From: Candidatus Hinthialibacter antarcticus
GTDB taxonomy: Bacteria > Hinthialibacterota > Hinthialibacteria > Hinthialibacterales > Hinthialibacteraceae
DNA: 64,000 bases
Reading direction: 5' to 3'
Assembly (NCBI GenBank): GCA_030765645.1
Contig: JAVCCE010000045.1
Location: 1 to 64,000, forward strand
Shown in pieces: positions 34,693-45,630 of the stretch (its first letter is position 1; every line of letters begins with the position of its first letter). Below the pieces are notes generated by a model that ran no database searches, was not told the DNA's origin, and was given only the letters and a program-made list of their open reading frames with translations. The position numbers were made by a program, and so were the translations under genes.

Positions 34693-35694
34693 TTAGTTAT
34701 TGGAGTTTAGAATGGAAAGGTCGGGATCCAGCAAGGCTTGAATCGCATCGTCATTCATATTCTCTTTGGTTGCTATCGTAACGCCAGTGTCAATTCGTTT
34801 TGGGACTTCTTCACCGTTGAATTGGGCCATTAAAGTTATGACGGATTGGCGCCCCATGAAAAATGGATTTTGCAGCGCCAGCGCATGGACTTCATCTTTC
34901 TTCATCGCTTCGACCAATTCACTCGATGCATCAAAACCAATCAAAATAATTTCCCCGGCTTTTTGGCGCGCTTGCACTGCGAGCAGAGCGCCGTAGATGC
35001 TGGGTTCGTTCGGGCCGAAGATTGCGTTAACGTCGGGATGCGCGGTCAGCATATCTTCGGTCACGGCGCGTGACTTCTCGCGGTCGTTGTAGCCGATCTG
35101 CTTGTCGATGATCTGGATATTCGGGTATTCTTTGGCGAGGGTTTCTTCAAAGCCGCGTTCGCGTTCGGTGTTGGATTCACTGCCGGGTTGCGCGCCGATG
35201 ATGATACAGGTTCCTTGATTGCCCAACCGCCGGGCGGCTTCGTGCGCCGCATTCACCCCGCCGATGTAATTGTCGGTCGCAATGAAGGAGACGTATTGGT
35301 CGCTGTTGACGCCGGAGTCAAAAACCACGCAGGGGATGTTCGCCAAGGCGGCGCGTTCGACGACGGAAACCAGCGCGTTTGAATCCTGCGGCGCCAGCGC
35401 AATTCCATCCACGCGCAAGGTGATGAAATCTTCGACGATGGAAATTTGCTGGTCTTTCATCGTCTCATCGGGCGGGCCCATCCAAAGAATATCCACGTCG
35501 AGTTCTTGCGCAGCGGTCAATGCGCCCGCATACACCGCCTGCCAGTAAACGTGCGCGGTGCTTTTGGGGACAACGGCGATGACCTTGCGTCCATCCGACT
35601 GGCCCAATTGGTTTGAACAGCCATAGGTGAGCATCACAGTCAGCGCCGTTGCGCAAACGCAGATATGTCGTAGCCAAAAAGAAAACTTCATCAT
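34693..35694 (-). CDS. Sugar-binding lipoprotein (Peripla_BP_4), paralogue 2
   Basis: The 333-residue lipoprotein has a lipobox around LTYGCSN and the periplasmic-binding-protein pattern VIAVVPKSTAHVYWQ, then VDGIALAPQDSNAL, FDSGVNSDQYVSFIATDN and IFGPNEPS. It is similar along its whole length, and equal in length, to the protein encoded directly upstream. Its ATG overlaps that gene's stop. Both would deliver sugars to the single permease/ATPase pair that follows. Confidence 0.92.
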   Translation of the reverse strand: MMKFSFWLRHICVCATALTVMLTYGCSNQLGQSDGRKVIAVVPKSTAHVYWQAVYAGALTAAQELDVDILWMGPPDETMKDQQISIVEDFITLRVDGIALAPQDSNALVSVVERAALANIPCVVFDSGVNSDQYVSFIATDNYIGGVNAAHEAARRLGNQGTCIIIGAQPGSESNTERERGFEETLAKEYPNIQIIDKQIGYNDREKSRAVTEDMLTAHPDVNAIFGPNEPSIYGALLAVQARQKAGEIILIGFDASSELVEAMKKDEVHALALQNPFFMGRQSVITLMAQFNGEEVPKRIDTGVTIATKENMNDDAIQALLDPDLSILNSNN

Positions 35695-36692
35695 TCACTC
35701 AATATGGAAAGGTCCGGTTTGAGCAGCAATTTGTTGTCAGGATCGTTCATGTTGTCGGGCGTAATCAGATAAACGCCGGTATCAATGCGCTTATCGACCT
35801 CTTCGCCGTTCAGGTGCTGAACAACGGCTTTAACGCCCTGATAGCCCATGTTAAACGGGTTCTGTAAAATCAGCGCCTGTATTTCTTTCTTTTGCAACGC
35901 ATCAATTAACTCATCGGACGAATCAAAACCCACGAACACTTTTTTGCCCGCCAGTTGACGCGCCTGCAACGCCAGTAAGGCGCCGAAGGTGCTGGATTCA
36001 TTGGGGCCGTAGATCGCGTCTACGTCGGGATGCGCGGTCAGCATGTCTTCGGTCACGGCGCGGGATTTTTCGCGGTCGCTATAGCCGTATTGCGCGTCGA
36101 TGATTTTGATGTCGGGATAATTTTCCGCCAGCGTATCTTCAAAGCCTTTTTCGCGCTGGTTAGTGGATTCGCTGCCGGGATCGACGCGCACGATGATGCA
36201 GGTGCCTTTGTTGTTTAACAAACGCGCCATTTCATGCGCCGCCTTCACGCCGCCCGAGTAGTTGTCCGTCGCGACGAAGGTCAAGTATTGTTCGGTATTG
36301 ATGCCCGAGTCAAAAATCGCGCAGGGGATTTTCGCCAGCGCGACTTTTTCAACCACGGGGACTAAGGCGTCCTGGCTTTGCGGCGCCAGCACCATTCCAT
36401 CCACGCGCTTGGTGATGAAATCTTCGACGATGGAAATCTGTTGTTCTTTCATGGTTTCTGATTGCGGGCCCATCCATGAAATTTCCACGTCAAATTCTTT
36501 CGCCGCCGTCAATGCGCCTGCATAGACCGATTGCCAGAAAATATGCGCCGTCCCCTTTGGGATGACCGCAATGGTTATCTTGCCGTCGCTTTGTACGTCC
36601 GCGCTTTGCGGCCCGCAGGCTGCAAAAAAGATAGAACCGATTATTGCGATACTGGCAAACAGAATAAGGGTAGATGCAGAAAATTTCTTCAT
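35691..36692 (-). CDS. Sugar-binding lipoprotein (Peripla_BP_4), paralogue 1
   Basis: The 333-residue lipoprotein starts at 36692 (GAGGTG seven bases upstream); a longer frame to 37061 runs through the promoter region and into the next gene and is rejected. Its lipobox is near FFAACGPQ. Key segments are TIAVIPKGTAHIFWQ, VDGMVLAPQSQDAL, FDSGINTEQYLTFVATDN and IYGPNESS. By eye it is about 60% identical to the downstream paralogue. Sequence differences cluster around the ligand-pocket segments, so the two may differ in affinity or sugar. Confidence 0.93.
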   Translation of the reverse strand: MKKFSASTLILFASIAIIGSIFFAACGPQSADVQSDGKITIAVIPKGTAHIFWQSVYAGALTAAKEFDVEISWMGPQSETMKEQQISIVEDFITKRVDGMVLAPQSQDALVPVVEKVALAKIPCAIFDSGINTEQYLTFVATDNYSGGVKAAHEMARLLNNKGTCIIVRVDPGSESTNQREKGFEDTLAENYPDIKIIDAQYGYSDREKSRAVTEDMLTAHPDVDAIYGPNESSTFGALLALQARQLAGKKVFVGFDSSDELIDALQKKEIQALILQNPFNMGYQGVKAVVQHLNGEEVDKRIDTGVYLITPDNMNDPDNKLLLKPDLSILSE

Positions 36693-36776
36693 TTCAATCA
36701 CCTCGTAGGGGTGAGACAATGCTCCCCGAATGGTTGTTGGGATTGCCAAAATTCTGTTCAGTTTCAATAGGGCGAA

Positions 36777-36821
36777 AATCACGTTTTCTGTGTGATTATA
36801 ACCCGAACAGAAAAATTGCAA
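36777..36821 (-). promoter_or_regulatory. Promoter and possible operator of the sugar transporter operon
   Basis: On the minus strand TTGCAA (36821-36816) and TATAAT (36800-36795) are 15 bases apart, giving a leader of about 95 bases to the start at 36692. An inverted repeat AATCAC/GTGATT (36777-36782 and 36792-36797, nine-base spacer) overlaps the -10. It could bind a sugar-responsive regulator. The rest of 36693-36948 shows nothing else. Confidence 0.5.
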
Positions 36822-36948
36822 CCGCACATCTTCGCGTAAAAAAAGTATGGCAATGAATAGGGAAAGCCTACATCCAATATGCGTTCCCATACTACGCACT
36901 GCCCATTCTACGGCATCGGCGCCCTCAAAAAAAGCGCTTCGGACGGAG

Positions 36949-38298
36949 TTATGGCGTTGTTTGTTGGATTTTAATGGGGACGAGGGTGGTCTCGCCGGAA
37001 ACAACGGCGGCGTAGCGTAAATACGCATTGCGGTTGGTGCGGTCGATGATGCGGATTTCATAACCGCCTTGGCGAATGACGGGGATGTCGGCGTCTTTAA
37101 TGGCGCCGTTGAAGCGGATCAACGAATCAATCGGCTGGGAGAGTTCAATCTTCGCGGCGCCCATGGCGCGGCGTCCAAAGCGCGCTTCTTCTGCAATCTG
37201 GGCATAAACGATTAGAAACGAGGCTGCGATGGGGATCGCCAGCGCCCAGCGCCGAAAGGATGTTTTTAAGAAATCGGGTAAATACGTTAGGACGAGCAAC
37301 AGGCACGGCGCTGCTTCAAACGAGAACAAGTCCCAGTCTTGTTCGACGCCTAAATTCGGGTGCCAGACTAAAGCCAACAGAGTGAAGCACAATGCGCTCA
37401 CTAACAGAAATACGCGGTCTTTGCGCAATATTGTTTGGCGCCCAAAAAGAGTAATGGACAACAAGATAACCGGCCAGAATATCCATGAACGCATGGTCCA
37501 CGCGTAGAGGATGTCAACCAAATGCCCCCATTCGAACATCCCATAAAAGCGAACGCCGGTAGGGTCGGGGAATAGGGGGACGAAGTTTGTATCCGGCGAG
37601 AGGCCTTTGATTTCAATCCCAAGCATGAAAGAAAATTCGCGAAACAGATAGGCGGCGAGACAAGGCGATAAGCCAATCGCAAGGCCTTTGTAATCGCTCA
37701 TGCGTTTTTTGAGAATCGGCAATAGCAAGACTGCAGGCGCAGCGAATAAAATTCCCAGGTGCATCCACAAACCCAACGAATAGGCCAAACCTGCTTGCGT
37801 ACTGCTTGCTTGGTTATTGAGATAGCGGACGCCGTACAGGCCGAATAGGAACAGCGTCGCGATGAACATCGTATAGTATTCGGTGTGGCCGCAACTTAAA
37901 ATCAAAAATCCCGATGAAAAGAAAAGCGCGAGGCTCCACAGCGGGTCGCAGCCGCAACACTCGCGGTTGAAAATAAGCACGGCCCAAACCGCTGCGGCGC
38001 CCGCCAGGCAGGAAATCAGGTTCATCACGCTGAGCGAATTCCAACCCAGCGGAGTGAGTAATTGATAGACTGCCTGCAAGGTGGCATGAGACAAGAGTTC
38101 CGATTGTACCATCCAGATGTCGTCTTCGAGAAAGCGCGATAATTGGTTGCCGTCGCCGGAGAACACTTGCGAGCGGTGCAGCCAGAAAAACGCGAATGCG
38201 AGCGCCGCCGCGATGATTGGATAGCGGTCAAACAAACGGCCCGTGGATGACCACGGGCCGTTGAACGATGCTGTTTGCGTTGAGGCGTTGTTGGTCAT
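36949..38298 (-). CDS. Polytopic membrane protein, GT-C-like
   Basis: The 449-residue protein has about ten hydrophobic helices. It has a loop-1 acidic pair (FLEDDIWMVQSELLSH) like PMT-type glycosyltransferases and a CGHTEYYTMF segment in a later helix. The C-terminal 80 residues form a soluble domain. The donor and acceptor are unknown. The start at 38298 has no clear ribosome site, and a perfect terminator-like hairpin (38235-38262) falls in codons 13-21. The true start may therefore be further in, for example TTG at about 38237. Confidence 0.55.
   Translation of the reverse strand: MTNNASTQTASFNGPWSSTGRLFDRYPIIAAALAFAFFWLHRSQVFSGDGNQLSRFLEDDIWMVQSELLSHATLQAVYQLLTPLGWNSLSVMNLISCLAGAAAVWAVLIFNRECCGCDPLWSLALFFSSGFLILSCGHTEYYTMFIATLFLFGLYGVRYLNNQASSTQAGLAYSLGLWMHLGILFAAPAVLLLPILKKRMSDYKGLAIGLSPCLAAYLFREFSFMLGIEIKGLSPDTNFVPLFPDPTGVRFYGMFEWGHLVDILYAWTMRSWIFWPVILLSITLFGRQTILRKDRVFLLVSALCFTLLALVWHPNLGVEQDWDLFSFEAAPCLLLVLTYLPDFLKTSFRRWALAIPIAASFLIVYAQIAEEARFGRRAMGAAKIELSQPIDSLIRFNGAIKDADIPVIRQGGYEIRIIDRTNRNAYLRYAAVVSGETTLVPIKIQQTTP
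38235..38262 (-). terminator. Terminator-like hairpin after groEL, inside the next frame
   Basis: A perfect 12-bp stem (AACGGCCCGTGG/CCACGGGCCGTT) with a four-base loop lies 47 bases past the groEL stop. Read on the minus strand it is followed by TGTTTG. It probably ends the Bat-groEL transcript. It overlaps the annotated 5' end of the following membrane-protein gene. Confidence 0.7.
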
Positions 38299-38308
38299 GA
38301 TGTTTAGG

Positions 38309-39991
<1,683 letters not shown>

Positions 39992-40041
39992 CTTCTCATC
40001 TCCTACTGCTAAAATGTGTTGATTGGATAAATTGCTAGCGA

Positions 40042-40854
40042 TCAGGGTTCAATCGGCTGGACGCTTTGGTACGGCATCCATCCAGTGAACGCGGCGTCGC
40101 CGGGCAACCGGATTTGCACCCAGTCGTTTTGCCGCTGAACGATTCGTACTTTCGCGCCTTCATGCAGCGAAAAGGCCGTCGAGAAATCCGAACCGGGCGC
40201 CGTTTTGATTTCGACCGCCGAAGAGGTAACGATTCCTTCGTTCCATGTTTCAAAATCGTAGACTTTGGCGGCGGCGCACGAAACGAAAATTATAAAAGCA
40301 AGCCCCCCCAGCCAACAAGGGACGCGGAGCCATGCTTTTTGATTTGGCTGATTGAGCCAAAGTATGCCGGACAGGCTTAGAACCCATAACCAAAGCCCCG
40401 CGAGGGCGATCCAGGCCAATTCATTGGGGTTAAACGAGTCATAAATCCACAAAAATAAACCGAGCGTCCCGCTGTGTTTGGGCGGAGCGGCGATTTCGTC
40501 GACGATTTGGTTGCGGGCGTACGTCAGGTTGACCTCGAGGTCTTCAAAACGAGGCAGATAGCGCTTGGCGCGTTCATACCAGAGAATGGCGTCGCCCAAT
40601 TGGCCTTGAAGGAAATAGGCGTTGCCTAAGTTGTAGAACAGGTAGCCGTTGGCGGCGCCGTGTTCATTTAGATATAGATAGCCCGCGATGGCTTTTTCGG
40701 TTTCATTGTTGCGATACAACTCATTCGCCTGGCTGAAAATGTCTGATGAACTCGCTTCGGGCGCATAGTCAGGCGGCAATGTAGTTTCCGCCATCGCCGA
40801 AAAGGCGCTGGTCAAGAATAAAGATAAAAAGAGAAAAAATCGAATCGGCGTCAT
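40042..40854 (-). CDS. batE: BatE-like TPR and SH3 protein
   Basis: The 270-residue protein has a signal peptide (ending AMAE). TPR repeats follow around residues 38-110 ([21 protein letters not shown], then [23 protein letters not shown]). There are two transmembrane helices (about 145-195) and a C-terminal bacterial SH3 domain ([23 protein letters not shown]). This is the BatE layout of the Bat (Bacteroides aerotolerance) cluster; the molecular role is still unclear. One base separates it from batD. Confidence 0.85.
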   Translation of the reverse strand: MTPIRFFLFLSLFLTSAFSAMAETTLPPDYAPEASSSDIFSQANELYRNNETEKAIAGYLYLNEHGAANGYLFYNLGNAYFLQGQLGDAILWYERAKRYLPRFEDLEVNLTYARNQIVDEIAAPPKHSGTLGLFLWIYDSFNPNELAWIALAGLWLWVLSLSGILWLNQPNQKAWLRVPCWLGGLAFIIFVSCAAAKVYDFETWNEGIVTSSAVEIKTAPGSDFSTAFSLHEGAKVRIVQRQNDWVQIRLPGDAAFTGWMPYQSVQPIEP

Positions 40855-42690
40855 TTATTTTAGTTTCATTAATGATTGAACAATTTGTTCCGTTTGTTCC
40901 AAGTCGTTTCGGGCGGAAGCGGCGTCTAATGAGCCTCCCGAAAAACGGGCGCCGTCAACGGTTTCTAAGATTGAAGCCGCGCGTTCTACAGAATCGCCGT
41001 CAACGCCTTTTTCGCGCAAGGTTTCTTTTAATTCGGTGATGGTCAATCCGGCTGCCGCCAGGTTCCAACAATGGTCGACGGTTTGGTTGATGGCCCGGCC
41101 GATGGCCGCGTACGTCTGTTGCAGATCGCCCGTCGCCAGCGCGTCTTGGGCTTCGGTCAAACACTTACGCGCTGCCCGCGGAGCCCGCAGCCGTTTGGCC
41201 GCATCGGGATTGGCGATCAGATAATCGCGCCGGGCTTTTGCGTAGAGCGCCGCGCCTAATAAGGCCAACGGAAGCAGCGCAAACAACCACACGATCAAAC
41301 GCTGGTGCGCGCCCAGGTTGATTGATGCCAGCGCCAACAGCGATGTGTGAATGAACCGAAAATCATCGCCGATGCGGGTAGGGATGCGCCGGGGAGAGCC
41401 TGACGTATAGGCGCTTCGTGAGCCGCCCAGCGCGGCGCGTATGTTCAATTCAATCGGCGGCGTTTCGAGCGTGATGTATTTGACCGCTTGCGGATCGAAA
41501 TAGGCGTAGCGTACCGGGCCGATTTCATTGGCATTGATGTCATGCGGAATCAACACGTGCGTGTATTCCACCCGACCACTGACGCCCTCTTTCGAGACGC
41601 TGATATCTTGCGAGGTGGTTGGGCCGAATTGATCGAAGTTTGTTAAATCCGGCAATTGCGGCGAGGGCGCATTGCGTAGATTGCCGACTCCTTCGAGCGA
41701 AATATTCAGTGTCACCGGATCGCCTTCGTCAAGTTCGATTTCATCCACTTTGCTACTCAATTGAAAGCGGCCGACTGCGCCTTGGAAATTTTCCGGCTTG
41801 CCTTCTTCTGGAAGCGGCTTCACGTTTAAGGTGACGGGGTTTGACGATTTTGAAAAGTTTTCCTGGCGCCGAAACACGCTGATGCCCGTCGAAACCGCGC
41901 GCCGCCCTTGGACTTCTAAGGGAGCAATTTCAATCTTGCCGGGTTTGAGTGGATAGAGAATGTAGCGGTTGATGGTGAATTTCGCGAAAATTTGGTTGTC
42001 AATTTTCACGTATTCTTTTTCAAGGTCGCGGCCAACGTCGTGCTTTTCCACCCAAAATGATTGAAACACGCCTTGTTTGTCAAGCACCTTATCAATTTGA
42101 ATGTTGCGTTCGTATTCGCGGGGAACCAACAGGTAATAATCAAGAATGGTTTCTTCGCCGACGTAGGCGTCTTGTTTAGTGATTTGCCCCAGGTAATAAG
42201 GCCATTGTTGATTGTCAATCGTTGGAGATGGCTGTGGGCTTGGCGTTGGGGCCGACGCGTTTTCGTCGAGCACGGTCAGCGTGATGGGTTTGACGGCGAC
42301 GAAGCCGGATTCTGTTTGGACGCGAATGTCTTTCAGAGAATATTGCCCCGCTGCGAGCGCGATGACGTCATATTCATGAATGACTGCGCGTTCGACCGAG
42401 GTGCGTCCATTGACCATCGACCAGTTGGTCTTGTTACTGTTTGATCGGTAGGAAAACGTCAGCCCGTTCAATTCGGGAATCACCGGCGTATTTAATGCGT
42501 CGTTCCCATCCGAGCGCACGGTGATTTGCATTCGGGTTGTTTCATTGATGCGCAGTACATTCTTAGAGAGCGTTGCTTCGATTGAGACTTTCGCATCGCT
42601 GGTCAATGCGACTGCGCAGAGAAAGAACCCCATCGCAAAAAGCGCGATCAAAAGCCGTTTATATGTAGCGCAATGCGAATGTGTTTGCAT
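40855..42690 (-). CDS. batD: BatD-like oxygen-tolerance membrane protein
   Basis: The 611-residue protein has a signal peptide and repeated beta-sandwich domains in the periplasm (VSIEATLSKNVLRINETTRMQITV at the start and IELDEGDPVTLNISLEGVGNL in a later repeat). One transmembrane helix lies near residue 475 (LIVWLFALLPLALLGAALYA), followed by a helical cytoplasmic tail. This matches BatD. In other bacteria BatD works with the VWA proteins BatA and BatB. ATG 42690 is preferred over TTG 42699. The gene follows batC by two bases. Confidence 0.88.
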   Translation of the reverse strand: MQTHSHCATYKRLLIALFAMGFFLCAVALTSDAKVSIEATLSKNVLRINETTRMQITVRSDGNDALNTPVIPELNGLTFSYRSNSNKTNWSMVNGRTSVERAVIHEYDVIALAAGQYSLKDIRVQTESGFVAVKPITLTVLDENASAPTPSPQPSPTIDNQQWPYYLGQITKQDAYVGEETILDYYLLVPREYERNIQIDKVLDKQGVFQSFWVEKHDVGRDLEKEYVKIDNQIFAKFTINRYILYPLKPGKIEIAPLEVQGRRAVSTGISVFRRQENFSKSSNPVTLNVKPLPEEGKPENFQGAVGRFQLSSKVDEIELDEGDPVTLNISLEGVGNLRNAPSPQLPDLTNFDQFGPTTSQDISVSKEGVSGRVEYTHVLIPHDINANEIGPVRYAYFDPQAVKYITLETPPIELNIRAALGGSRSAYTSGSPRRIPTRIGDDFRFIHTSLLALASINLGAHQRLIVWLFALLPLALLGAALYAKARRDYLIANPDAAKRLRAPRAARKCLTEAQDALATGDLQQTYAAIGRAINQTVDHCWNLAAAGLTITELKETLREKGVDGDSVERAASILETVDGARFSGGSLDAASARNDLEQTEQIVQSLMKLK

Positions 42691-42692
42691 TG

Positions 42693-43520
42693 TTACCAAT
42701 CTTTTTCTATGACGATGTTGGCTTGTACCGGTTGGCGTTTGATTTGTTTGCGCCGGTCTTTTTCGTCTTCTTCAAAATTCTTTAACAGTTGTTCCGCTTG
42801 TTCTTTGGTTAGTTTTTTCTCATCTTTTTGAGGGCTTTGTTGCTGATCGTTTTGGGCTTCTTGATCTTGTTTGTCGCTTTGTTCGTCTTGCTGTTCCTGA
42901 TTTTGCTGGTCTTGTTGATCTTGGTCCTGATTTTCTTGTTGCTGCTCTTGCTGTTCCTGCTTTTCCTGGTCTTTTTGTTCTTGATCGCCCTTTTGCGGCT
43001 CTTGTTCCTGGTCTTGTTTTTCCTGGTCTTCGTTTTGTTCCTGGTTCTCTTGGTTTTGCTGCTGCTGTTGCTGCTGTTCTTCTAACTTGCGCTTGGCCAA
43101 TTCAAGATTGTGTTTGGCGTCTTCATCGTCAGGCAAAACTTCAAGCGTCTTTTCATACGATTGAACGGCTTCCTGGTATTTCTCCATTTGAAATTGCGCG
43201 TTACCGATGGAGTAGTTCGCCCGCGCATTGATGGTTTCATCTTCAGCGCCCAGGGTTTGTTGATATTCGGTCATGGCTTCTTCGTACTTGCCCTGGCGAT
43301 ACCAGGCGTTGCCCATGTTGTAGTGCAACTCGCTTGATTCGGGTGCATACCGCGCCGCAAGGTCGGTATAGGCCTGGATGGCTTCCTGATATTTTCCCTG
43401 CTCATACAACTGGTTGGCTTTCAACACGCCGTCACGAATCGGGTTCAAAAACCCATAGTGCAGCGACGATGCAATGAGCAGGGCAAGGGCCGCCCGAAAT
43501 AGATTTTGGTTCGTACGCAT
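42693..43520 (-). CDS. batC: BatC-like TPR protein with Gln/Glu/Asp-rich tail
   Basis: The 275-residue protein has a signal-anchor, three to four TPRs (about 33-145: ANQLYEQGKYQEAIQAYTD, HYNMGNAWYRQGKYEEAM, YSIGNAQFQMEKYQEAV) and a highly acidic, glutamine-rich low-complexity stretch (about 150-245) before a short conserved end (KDRRKQIKRQP). TPRs mediate contacts among the Bat proteins. The opposite strand of the low-complexity region gives a spurious hydrophobic frame. Confidence 0.85.
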   Translation of the reverse strand: MRTNQNLFRAALALLIASSLHYGFLNPIRDGVLKANQLYEQGKYQEAIQAYTDLAARYAPESSELHYNMGNAWYRQGKYEEAMTEYQQTLGAEDETINARANYSIGNAQFQMEKYQEAVQSYEKTLEVLPDDEDAKHNLELAKRKLEEQQQQQQQNQENQEQNEDQEKQDQEQEPQKGDQEQKDQEKQEQQEQQQENQDQDQQDQQNQEQQDEQSDKQDQEAQNDQQQSPQKDEKKLTKEQAEQLLKNFEEDEKDRRKQIKRQPVQANIVIEKDW

Positions 43521-43543
43521 GGCGCGTTCTCCGTAATAATCGT

Positions 43544-44605
43544 TTACGACTTCTGGCGTTCCGGCGCGTCGCCGGGGTTAAACCCGCCGAGGGTGCGCCG
43601 CTTGGCGTTCTTTTTATCGGTTAATAACATTTCGACAATGAGCAGGAGCAACGCCGGAAATAGAAACATATAATAGCGCTCTTCAAATTGTGAAATAAAC
43701 CGCGATTCCAAATAACGCTGCTGGCGTCGTTGTTCGATGTGCTCATAGATCGCATTCAATCCAAACTCAGACGAACGAACCGGGAAATATTCGCCGCCGG
43801 TGATACGGCAGATGGATTGCAGCGCCTCTTCGTTTAATTTGCTGTAAACCACATTGCCTTCGCTATCTTTAATATACTCTTGCAGATCGCCGGCGTCGTC
43901 GCGCTGGGGGATGGGGCCGCCGACGGCGTCGCCGATGCCGATGGCGTAGATCAACACGCCTTCTTCTTTGGCTTTCTCTGCGGTTTCTTTTGGGTCGCCA
44001 ACGGTGTCTTCGCCGTCGGTAATCAAGATGATGACCCGCGATTCGCGTTCACCGGGCGGGAACGACGCCAGCGCTTTTTCAATCGCGCTGCCAATGGCGG
44101 TGCCGCCGGTGGGGATGGTGTTTTGGTTGACTTCGCTTAATAAGATTTTCGCCGCAGCGTAATCTAGCGTCAGCGGACATTGCGTAAATGCTTCGCCCGC
44201 GAAGGGGATCAGGCCGATGCGGTGGCCTTTCATTCGGTCAATGAGTTTAGCGATTTGTAGTTTGGCTTGATCCAGGCGGTTGGGTTTAATGTCTTCCGCC
44301 AACATGCTGCGCGAAACGTCCAGCGCGATGAAGATGTCGTTGCCTCGCGAGATCAGCGTCTGTTCTTTTGATCCCCACATCGGGCGCGCCAACGCCAGCA
44401 ATGAAAACGCAAACACGCCAAACAGCAGCCACAAACGCGCTTTCTGTTTCTCGCGGCTGACCCCGGCGAGCAGGCGTTCGACCAGTTCCATTTCGCCGAA
44501 GCGTTTTAGCGCGGCGAGGCGCTTGTTCCACGCCCAGCGCAAAAAGAGCGCCAGCGGGAGCAAAAGCCAAAGTAGATTGAGCGATTGTGGTGAACCAAAC
44601 TGCAT
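43544..44605 (-). CDS. batB: BatB-like VWA membrane protein
   Basis: The 353-residue protein has N-terminal transmembrane helices (about 9-23 and 58-74), a VWA domain with the MIDAS motif DVSRS (96-100), a Thr in IPTGGTAIGSAI and an Asp in LITDGEDTVGD, and a C-terminal helix near 325. VWA domains bind a metal and partner proteins, here on the periplasmic side. It lies four bases after batA and is similar to it, as expected of the BatA/BatB pair. Confidence 0.9.
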   Translation of the reverse strand: MQFGSPQSLNLLWLLLPLALFLRWAWNKRLAALKRFGEMELVERLLAGVSREKQKARLWLLFGVFAFSLLALARPMWGSKEQTLISRGNDIFIALDVSRSMLAEDIKPNRLDQAKLQIAKLIDRMKGHRIGLIPFAGEAFTQCPLTLDYAAAKILLSEVNQNTIPTGGTAIGSAIEKALASFPPGERESRVIILITDGEDTVGDPKETAEKAKEEGVLIYAIGIGDAVGGPIPQRDDAGDLQEYIKDSEGNVVYSKLNEEALQSICRITGGEYFPVRSSEFGLNAIYEHIEQRRQQRYLESRFISQFEERYYMFLFPALLLLIVEMLLTDKKNAKRRTLGGFNPGDAPERQKS

Positions 44606-44608
44606 CGT

Positions 44609-45625
44609 TTACGGCAACTTTCGATATCGGGTTTGCGACAGTACCACTTCGATCAGCAACAACGCCAACCCGGGGATTAAAAAATTGGGAAACAACTCGC
44701 GAAAGCGGCGGTGCGCTTCGGAGACGATTTCGGTTTTTTCTAACTGGTCGATTTCATCAAAAATTTCGTTGAAGCGTTTTGTATCGACCGCGCGAAAATA
44801 CTTTCCATGGGTGAGGGAGGCGATCTTTTTCAGGCTCTCTTCGTCGATGCGCTCCGCTTCGGGGTAGGGGCGCAGTTGGCGGCCCAAAATGGTTTCAACC
44901 ATGACGTAGGGCGTCCCCAACCCGCCGACGCCGATAGTATAGATTTTCACGCCCAGCGATTGGGCGAGTTCGGCAGCGGTGAAGGGGTCGATTTGGCCAT
45001 CGTTGTTGGCGCCGTCGGTGATGAGTACGATCACTTTGCTTTTGGCTTCGCTGTAGCGCAGGCGGTTTAATGACGACGCCAGTGCGTTGCCGACGGCGGT
45101 GCTGTTCTCAGGAACCATCCCGATGAAAATCTGGTCGATGAAATTATTGACGATGGCGTAGTCAATCGTCAGCGGGCATTGCAGGAACGCGTCGGTGGCG
45201 AATACCGTCATGCCGATGCGGTCATTTTGTCTGCCTTCGACGAAAGCCTTCACGGCGTCCTGGGTAACCTGCATTCGCGTCCGGCGGTTTTGCACGTCGA
45301 GGTCGATCAGGTTCATGCTGCCTGAGATGTCGAGCGTCATCATAATATCGACGCCTTCGCTATAAACCTGGCTGGTGACCAGTTCTCGCTGAGGGCGCGC
45401 AAGCGCGAAGATAAACAGCACCAGCGCCGCGAGGCGAAGCCCGAACAAACCGCGCCGCGCCCACAATAATCTGGAGCCTTTGTTTGAGGAGCGGCCCATT
45501 GCGCTTTTCACGCGGCGGATGTCTGAATAGACCAACGGCGCCGCGCCCGCGCCTTTCATGTAGCGCAGCAGCAACAATGGAACAATAAATAAAAGCAGGA
45601 GAATTCCTGCAAAAGCAAATCGCAT
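44609..45625 (-). CDS. batA: BatA-like VWA membrane protein
   Basis: The 338-residue protein is laid out like BatB: a first helix at 4-20, a second at about 60-77, then a VWA domain with MIDAS motif DISGS (99-103), VPENSTAVGNALA and VLITDGANNDGQ, and a closing transmembrane helix (LFPNFLIPGLALLLIEVVL). It is predicted to act in an inner-membrane complex with BatB, BatD and the MoxR ATPase. Confidence 0.9.
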   Translation of the reverse strand: MRFAFAGILLLLFIVPLLLLRYMKGAGAAPLVYSDIRRVKSAMGRSSNKGSRLLWARRGLFGLRLAALVLFIFALARPQRELVTSQVYSEGVDIMMTLDISGSMNLIDLDVQNRRTRMQVTQDAVKAFVEGRQNDRIGMTVFATDAFLQCPLTIDYAIVNNFIDQIFIGMVPENSTAVGNALASSLNRLRYSEAKSKVIVLITDGANNDGQIDPFTAAELAQSLGVKIYTIGVGGLGTPYVMVETILGRQLRPYPEAERIDEESLKKIASLTHGKYFRAVDTKRFNEIFDEIDQLEKTEIVSEAHRRFRELFPNFLIPGLALLLIEVVLSQTRYRKLP

Positions 45626-45630
45626 TTCGT

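Noticed and set aside
35691-37061. 456-residue reading of the first sugar-binding protein
   Set aside because: The extra N-terminal 123 residues run through the promoter and overlap the gene at 36949; the start at 36692 gives a lipoprotein signal and the same length as the paralogue.
42828-43085. Leucine-rich hydrophobic plus-strand frame opposite batC
   Set aside because: It is the reverse complement of the Gln/Glu/Asp codon-rich tail of batC. CAG/CTG-type complementarity creates Leu/Val runs, and the gene on the minus strand is clearly real.
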